A DNA stretch of 64,000 nt from Stomoxys calcitrans (lineage: Eukaryota > Arthropoda > Insecta > Diptera > Muscidae), in NCBI RefSeq assembly GCF_963082655.1, contig NC_081552.1, positions 198,942,781 through 199,006,780 of the forward strand. Reading direction: 5' to 3'. Shown here piece after piece: positions 59,210 through 64,000 of this stretch; within the stretch, counting starts at the first letter, position 1, and each line of letters opens with the position of its first letter. The position numbers were made by a program, and so were the translations under genes. Below the pieces are notes generated by a model. That model was not told the origin of the DNA. It saw nothing but the letters and a program-made list of their open reading frames with translations, and made no database searches.

Positions 59210-62200
59210 TTTGTTAGGCATGAAATTTCCATCCCAGACATACCTTCAATTGACCCGGATTTGACCATATTGGATTCTTCTAAAAGGACAATACGTAGAA
59301 GACCTTGCACTTCGAGTGTTACCCCAGAGGAGGATTTTGATCATTTGATTTGTCCCAGGCTCCCCTATCACAAACGTTGGGAGATCTATTTACAAAAACG
59401 TAATGAGATTTTTAACGTTGATACCGTGTCCCATAGTAGACCACCTAAACGTTCTACGATCCGTTTACGGAAATATTTTCGCCTTAGGAGGATATGTGGT
59501 AAGATAAAGATTTCTACTATAATCTCGAATCCCCAGGACAGGAGATATTACGCCAAGGTATCCTTTTTGGGTTTTCAGGAATTCGGTTTGTTGGATACAG
59601 GCGCGAATGTGAGCTGCATAGGTAGCGACCTCGCCCAATATGATTTTTCCAAGTTTCCAAACTTTTCATCCTGTAAGTCCTTTGTACGAACGGCGGACGG
59701 GAAGTCTCAGAACATTTTAGGTTGGATAAAGGCTAGTATTTCATTCAATGGTAGAGACAGTACTATTAGACTTTTCATTGTTCCGACAATATCCCAAAGG
59801 TTAATACTTGGTATTGATTTTTGGAAACAGTTTGATCTTTTGGGTAATCTCTTAGGCCCGAATGATATTGTTTCTTTCAAGGACAATAATATTTATGTAC
59901 CAGATGTTGCTGAACTTAGCCTTCCGACTGGAGACAGCGAGGATGATTACCGTATGAAATTGTCGCTGAATGAGTCCAGACAATTGGAGGCCGTCATAGC
60001 ACTCTTTCCAAGCTTCGAAAAACAAGGGCTCGGCAGAACCTCATTAATTAAACACTCAATTGATGTCGGTGAAGCCAAGCCCATAAAACAGAGATTCTAC
60101 CCTGTCTCGCCAGCGGTAGAAAGACTCATGTTCGCGGAGATCGATCGAATGCTGGAGTTGGGTGTTATTGAGCCTTCGTCTTCACCATGGAGCTCTCCTA
60201 TGAGGCTCGTGGTGAAGCCCAATAAAGTTCGATTATGTCTGGATGCGCGGAAGTTGAATTCCGTGACAAGGAAGGATGCTTATCCGCTTCCCAATATCGA
60301 GGGCATATTTTCAAGACTACCGAAGGCGAATTTTATCTCGAAGCTGGATCTCAAAGACGCCTTCTGGCAGATAGGTTTAGATGAGCAGTCCAAGCAGCTG
60401 ACGGCATTCACAGTCCCGGGTAGGCCACTCTACCAATTTGTGGTCATGCCATTCGGGCTGTGTAATGCCCCACAGACAATGTGTCGGTTGATGGATGAGC
60501 TCATCCCACCAGACCTACGCCATACCGTCTTCGGTTACCTTGATGATATGGTGATAGTATCGGAGGACTTTGAGACCCATATTCAGGTCTTAATGAGGAT
60601 TGCGACCCGATATCGCAAGGCAAACCTTACCCTAAATGTTTCCAAGAGTACGTTCTGTGTATCAAGAACAAGCTACCTTGGTTACATAATAGGTAACGGG
60701 GGCATTACCACTGACCCAGAGAAAATTTCGGCAATAACCAATTGGCCCGTGCCCAAAAACTTGAAGCAAGTCCGTGGGTTCCTCGGACTCTGTGGTTGGT
60801 ATCGACGGTTTATACGCGATTTTTCTACTGAGACCTTCCCCATCACCGAGGTTTTGTCAACGAAACGTAGGTTCAAATGGACGGACGAGGCACAGCAGGC
60901 GTTTGAACGAGTTAAATCGCTTCTCACTTCGGCTCCGGTGCTAAATAACCCTGATTTTTCCAGGAAATTTTATTTGCACTGTGATGCCAGCGATTTCGGC
61001 ATTGGTGCTGTGCTCGTGCAACTCGATGATGCGGGTAATGAGAAACCGATAGCATTTATGAGCAAAAAGTTAAACACCGCGCAAAGGAACTATAGTGTAA
61101 CTGAGCGTGAGTGTTTGGCGGCTCTTGAGGCTGTAAAAAAGTTCAGATGCTACTTGGAACTGCAGGACTTTGAAGTGGTGACCGATCATTCGAGCTTGTT
61201 GTGGCTCATGAGACAGCCCGACTTAAGCGGAAGACTCGCTAGATGGGTTTTTAAGCTCCAGCCTTATCGCTTTACCATCAGCCACAGGAAGGGCAAAGAC
61301 CATATCGTTCCCGATGCCCTCTCAAGGATTCCCGGCGATGAGGTCTCATCTTTGGCCATATCTGAGCCAGGCGTGGATCTAGACTCGCCTTATTTTGAGG
61401 ATGAGGACTACTGTCGTCTCAAGACTCAGGTGAGGAATCACCAGAGTGAATACCCGGACATGAGGATAGTTGATAGGTACGTCTATTATCGCACTGAGCA
61501 CTACTCAGGAGAGGAGACTCAGGAGCAGAACAGTTGGAAGCTTTGGATACCATCCAGGCTTCGAAAGGATACGATCGTCAGGGCTCATGACCTTCCTGTT
61601 GCGGCTCATGGTGGCATGGCGAAAACATTGGAGCTATTGAGACGCACGTTTTTCTGGCCAGGAATGGTTAAGGATGTGCGCGAATATGTCCGGAGCTGTG
61701 AGGTCTGTAAGACCACAAAGGCTCCCAACATGGTTTTAAGGCCGCCTATGGGAAAGTTGACTGAGTCTGTACGCCCTTTTCAACGTCTTTACGTTGACAT
61801 ACTTGGACCTTATCCCAGGAGCAAGAGTGGTCATATTGGACTACTCATAGTCCTTGACCACCTGTCTAAGTTCCACTGGCTCTGCCCTTTGCGGAAATTT
61901 ACTGCCACTCCAATTAAAGAATTTCTCTTGAAGCACATCTTTCATGTGTACGGCGTCCCCGAATCTATCGTGAGCGATAATGGAGCTCAGTTCCGTTCTA
62001 ATGAGTTGAACGCTTTCCTCACCGAACTGGGGGTGAGGCATGTCTATACGGCGTTATATAGTCCCCAGTCCAATGCCTCCGAACGCGTCAACCGTTCATT
62101 GATTGCCGGTATTAGGGCCTATTTAAGAAAGGACCACAAACAGTGGGACCAAAACCTGTCTTCCATAAGCTGTGCGCTTCGCAACGCATTCCATCAGACA

Positions 62201-62611
62201 ATTAACTGTTCACCTTACCATGCTCTCTACGGCTTCGACATGGTAACCCACGGTTCGTCGTACGAGCTGTTACGGAAATTGGATTTATTGGACGAACCTA
62301 CCGCGAGAATTACTAAGGACGATAGCCTTCAGATTATTAGGAGTGACTTACGCAGACACATAAAGGAGGCGTATGAGAAGAGCCAGCACAATTATAACCT
62401 CAGAACTCGAATTCAGGAGTATAAAGTGGGTCAGGTGGTCTTCCATAGAAATTTTGCACAGAGCTGCGCGGAAAGATCTTTTAGCGCGAAACTGTCTCCC
62501 GTTTTCTTAAAGGCTCGTGTTAAGGAACGACTCGGGAATCACTATTATTTACTAGAAAGCATGGAAGGGAAACCAATCGGAACCTACCATGGAAAAGATA
62601 TTCGGATTTAG
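59162..62611 (+). CDS. pol: Pol polyprotein: protease, RT, RNase H, integrase
   Basis: Intact, open from 59120 in this frame; translation most likely enters by -1 frameshift at 59162, giving a Gag-Pol fusion. Residue numbers count from 59120. Aspartic protease: LLDTGANVSCIG, catalytic DTG at 159-161. Reverse transcriptase: LDLKDAFWQI, MPFGLCNAP and FGYLDDMVIV with the catalytic YLDD at 473-476. RNase H: FYLHCDASDFGIGAVL, TERECLAALEAV, VVTDHSSLLWL. Integrase: an HHCC zinc finger (HDLPVAAH...CEVC) before a DDE core with D893 (YVDILGP), D953 (SDNGAQF) and E988 (NASERVN). The last spacing is 34 residues, one fewer than the common 35. The C-terminus (VFHRNF...YHGKDIRI) resembles a GPY/F-type module without a chromodomain. 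The stop at 62609-62611 is 53 bases before the 3' LTR. Confidence 0.95.
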   Translation, partial: LQASGPSKGPCLNVGPFVRHEISIPDIPSIDPDLTILDSSKRTIRRRPCTSSVTPEEDFDHLICPRLPYHKRWEIYLQKRNEIFNVDTVSHSRPPKRSTIRLRKYFRLRRICGKIKISTIISNPQDRRYYAKVSFLGFQEFGLLDTGANVSCIGSDLAQYDFSKFPNFSSCKSFVRTADGKSQNILGWIKASISFNGRDSTIRLFIVPTISQRLILGIDFWKQFDLLGNLLGPNDIVSFKDNNIYVPDVAELSLPTGDSEDDYRMKLSLNESRQLEAVIALFPSFEKQGLGRTSLIKHSIDVGEAKPIKQRFYPVSPAVERLMFAEIDRMLELGVIEPSSSPWSSPMRLVVKPNKVRLCLDARKLNSVTRKDAYPLPNIEGIFSRLPKANFISKLDLKDAFWQIGLDEQSKQLTAFTVPGRPLYQFVVMPFGLCNAPQTMCRLMDELIPPDLRHTVFGYLDDMVIVSEDFETHIQVLMRIATRYRKANLTLNVSKSTFCVSRTSYLGYIIGNGGITTDPEKISAITNWPVPKNLKQVRGFLGLCGWYRRFIRDFSTETFPITEVLSTKRRFKWTDEAQQAFERVKSLLTSAPVLNNPDFSRKFYLHCDASDFGIGAVLVQLDDAGNEKPIAFMSKKLNTAQRNYSVTERECLAALEAVKKFRCYLELQDFEVVTDHSSLLWLMRQPDLSGRLARWVFKLQPYRFTISHRKGKDHIVPDALSRIPGDEVSSLAISEPGVDLDSPYFEDEDYCRLKTQVRNHQSEYPDMRIVDRYVYYRTEHYSGEETQEQNSWKLWIPSRLRKDTIVRAHDLPVAAHGGMAKTLELLRRTFFWPGMVKDVREYVRSCEVCKTTKAPNMVLRPPMGKLTESVRPFQRLYVDILGPYPRSKSGHIGLLIVLDHLSKFHWLCPLRKFTATPIKEFLLKHIFHVYGVPESIVSDNGAQFRSNELNAFLTELGVRHVYTALYSPQSNASERVNRSLIAGIRAYLRKDHKQWDQNLSSISCALRNAFHQTINCSPYHALYGFDMVTHGSSYELLRKLDLLDEPTARITKDDSLQIIRSDLRRHIKEAYEKSQHNYNLRTRIQEYKVGQVVFHRNFAQSCAERSFSAKLSPVFLKARVKERLGNHYYLLESMEGKPIGTYHGKDIRI

Positions 62612-62664
62612 TGTCCCTTTCTCCGTCTAATTCCACTTTGTAAGACGCGTTGAATTATCAGGTT
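62612..62664 (+). other. Pol-to-LTR spacer without an obvious polypurine tract
   Basis: 53 bases ending 'gaattatcaggtt'. LTR elements usually have a purine run just before the 3' LTR to prime plus-strand DNA; none is evident here. The nearest purine-rich text is inside pol (GGAAGGGAAA near 62563). Confidence 0.6.
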
Positions 62665-64000
62665 TGTGGTGGACACTGACACGGAAATTAGCATTTATTG
62701 ATATCTTGTCTTTTTTCACGCACAATAGAATACAATTTTTATTTTGCAATTTATACAATTTTTCTTTAACAACGGTGGAATCTGTTGGACTTTTGCTGGT
62801 TTTAATTTTGTTCATACTTCCATGTCCCGCTAACATTGGGCCGCACTTTCTTCTATTTTTTTTTATTTCTCCATCCATCTTAGTAATAGGGGTTACTATA
62901 CTCCAGTTATAACCCGTTCATTGATCTGGAGAAAGTATAACGAAAAGAATTTCTTTAGTTCCCAAGGGAAAAAGTCGAAATTTTCACCCATTTTTTTTAT
63001 ATTACCTTTAAAAAGGTTTTTTTCCATTTTTTTATTAATACTTCTTTTCTTTTCCACTGGATGAGATGAATCTTTATTGAAGAAACGGTAGTTGGCATAC
63101 CAAAATTTTATCTCTTTGTTTTGATTATGAATCAAAATGTCATAGGACTCTCACTAAGCACCTGTAGAGTTACTACACAAAAGTCCTATGAGCAATACGT
63201 AAGGTACTGTATAAACCTCAAGCACTTGCTTGAGTGCCAACACGGAATAAATCTATCGAAATGATTTACTCCATTAAGGAAAAGAAGAAAAATTTATAAT
63301 TAAATTAAATAGTCCTGAGTTATATTTTATGACATTATTTTTCCTACAATCTTAAGAGTCGGGAAAAAAACGGATGGGATTTGATGGAGCATGCATTCCG
63401 ATATATATCGGATGGTACGAAAATGTTGGCAACACAATGTAACAAAATTTTGACATTTTATTGTCTCCCTAATTCTACCTTCCGGCCAACGGTGTAGTCT
63501 TCCGCAGCCAATATAACAATCTTTCTTTTTCTCCAAGCCATCGAAGCAAAAGCATCAAAAAGTTCTTTTGAAAATCTTTTAATATCAAAACCATCCAAGT
63601 TGAATAATTACAATTAAATAGTGGAAGGAATTTATTTTACGTTGCCTGGTTTTTAAGACCTCTGATAAAAAGGGTAAGAATGTTGAAAAAGTGCAAAGTA
63701 AAAATTTTCTAAAACCACATTTTTTAGGTCTTCGCTCCAGGCATAAATTCCACCACATATACTATCATCGTTTTAAAAGATAATTCTTGTCATAATTTTT
63801 CATAAAAATAACCAGAAAAGTGGAAAGTGTTTCTTTGCCAAAAGGGGAAAAAAACTCGAAAAATACATGTGTCCTACCCACAGGGTAGGCATTGTGTTCA
63901 ATTTTTTTTAAGAAATTCTGGTCACTTTAAGTGCCACCCCATCAGATGATAGAACGTTTATAAGGAATTAATCGAGTTAAAAATGTAATTGGAGGAAAAA
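62665..64000 (+). repeat. 3' long terminal repeat, cut by the window edge
   Basis: Matches 53619-54954 base for base wherever I compared, at a constant offset of 9046 with no insertion or deletion. The right-hand target-site duplication cannot be seen. Confidence 0.9.

Larger units (their letters stand above)
53619..64000 (+). mobile_element. Ty3/gypsy-class LTR retrotransposon, intact coding, right end cut by window
   Basis: Order: 5' LTR (53619-~56927), primer-binding site (56933), untranslated leader, gag (57573-59198), pol (to 62611) and 3' LTR from 62665 past the window end. Pol order is protease, RT, RNase H, integrase, which is Ty3/gypsy and not copia. There is no env gene between pol and the LTR. 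If the 3' LTR is as long as the 5' one, the whole element is about 12.4 kb. The long LTRs, lysine-tRNA primer site and NASERVNRS integrase text suggest the Osvaldo/Ulysses side of Ty3/gypsy; that placement is recalled, not computed. Both reading frames are open and the LTRs look identical where both are visible. Confidence 0.9.

Noticed and set aside
62612..62664. An env gene after pol
   Set aside because: Only 53 bases separate the pol stop from the 3' LTR.

Overview
The window reads as repeat-rich intergenic DNA from a higher fly (Diptera, Schizophora). A muscid such as Stomoxys or Musca fits best, but the species is not resolved. The grounds are AT-rich sequence, no operon-like coding, mariner-type MITEs, RTE-like and RNase H-bearing LINEs, a tRNA-derived SINE, and many dispersed repeats with a GTCY microsatellite core and ~153 bp internal tandem units, as in fly DINE-1/Helitron-like elements. 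I found no convincing host gene. Nearly every assignable base belongs to a transposable element (TE), and most elements are broken or nested in one another.

Repeat names used here. Family A: Helitron-like, one end with the palindrome TTCGGCCCGGCCGAA, the other with a TATACCC..GGGTATA box, centre made of ~153 bp units. Family B: same architecture, head containing AAGCGTGCTAAGTTCGG and units containing CTCAAGAAGTCAA. Family C: starts with an ACCACTGTGGTACAGG hairpin and ends near GTCGGCTCCACCCGAC. Strand '+' for A and B means the GGCC-palindrome end comes first; strand for C is arbitrary.

Layout. 1-12 kb: RTE-like 3' end, family B copies, a LINE RNase H pseudogene, SINEs, a degenerate tandem array, a MITE, and an internally deleted LINE. 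12-15 kb: a nest of family A holding family C, which holds a foldback and two MITEs. 15-23 kb: family A and B copies and SINEs, one with a 12 bp target-site duplication. 23-29 kb: LINE reverse transcriptase (RT) relics and further family A/B copies. 29-36 kb: RTE-like endonuclease and C-terminus relics, then two more LINE relics, one apparently joined onto the other. 36-42 kb: family A arrays. 42-45 kb: two mariner-like relics in opposite orientation. 45.5-47.6 kb: a SINE split by a 5'-truncated LINE. 48.5-52 kb: a near-identical 1,716 bp tandem duplication of a family A element.

53.6 kb to the end: a structurally intact Ty3/gypsy-class LTR retrotransposon, the main object here. It has an inferred 5' LTR of ~3.3 kb, a tRNA-Lys-type primer site, an intact 541-codon gag with an N-terminal RING-H2 finger plus two zinc knuckles, and an intact pol (protease, RT, RNase H, integrase) reached through a textbook -1 frameshift site. 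The 3' LTR runs off the window edge and shows no visible difference from the 5' copy over its 1,336 visible bases, so the insertion looks young and possibly active. It has landed inside a family C repeat. Gag would build the particle, Pol would process, copy and integrate the RNA, and the LTRs would drive transcription and polyadenylation; no env gene is present.
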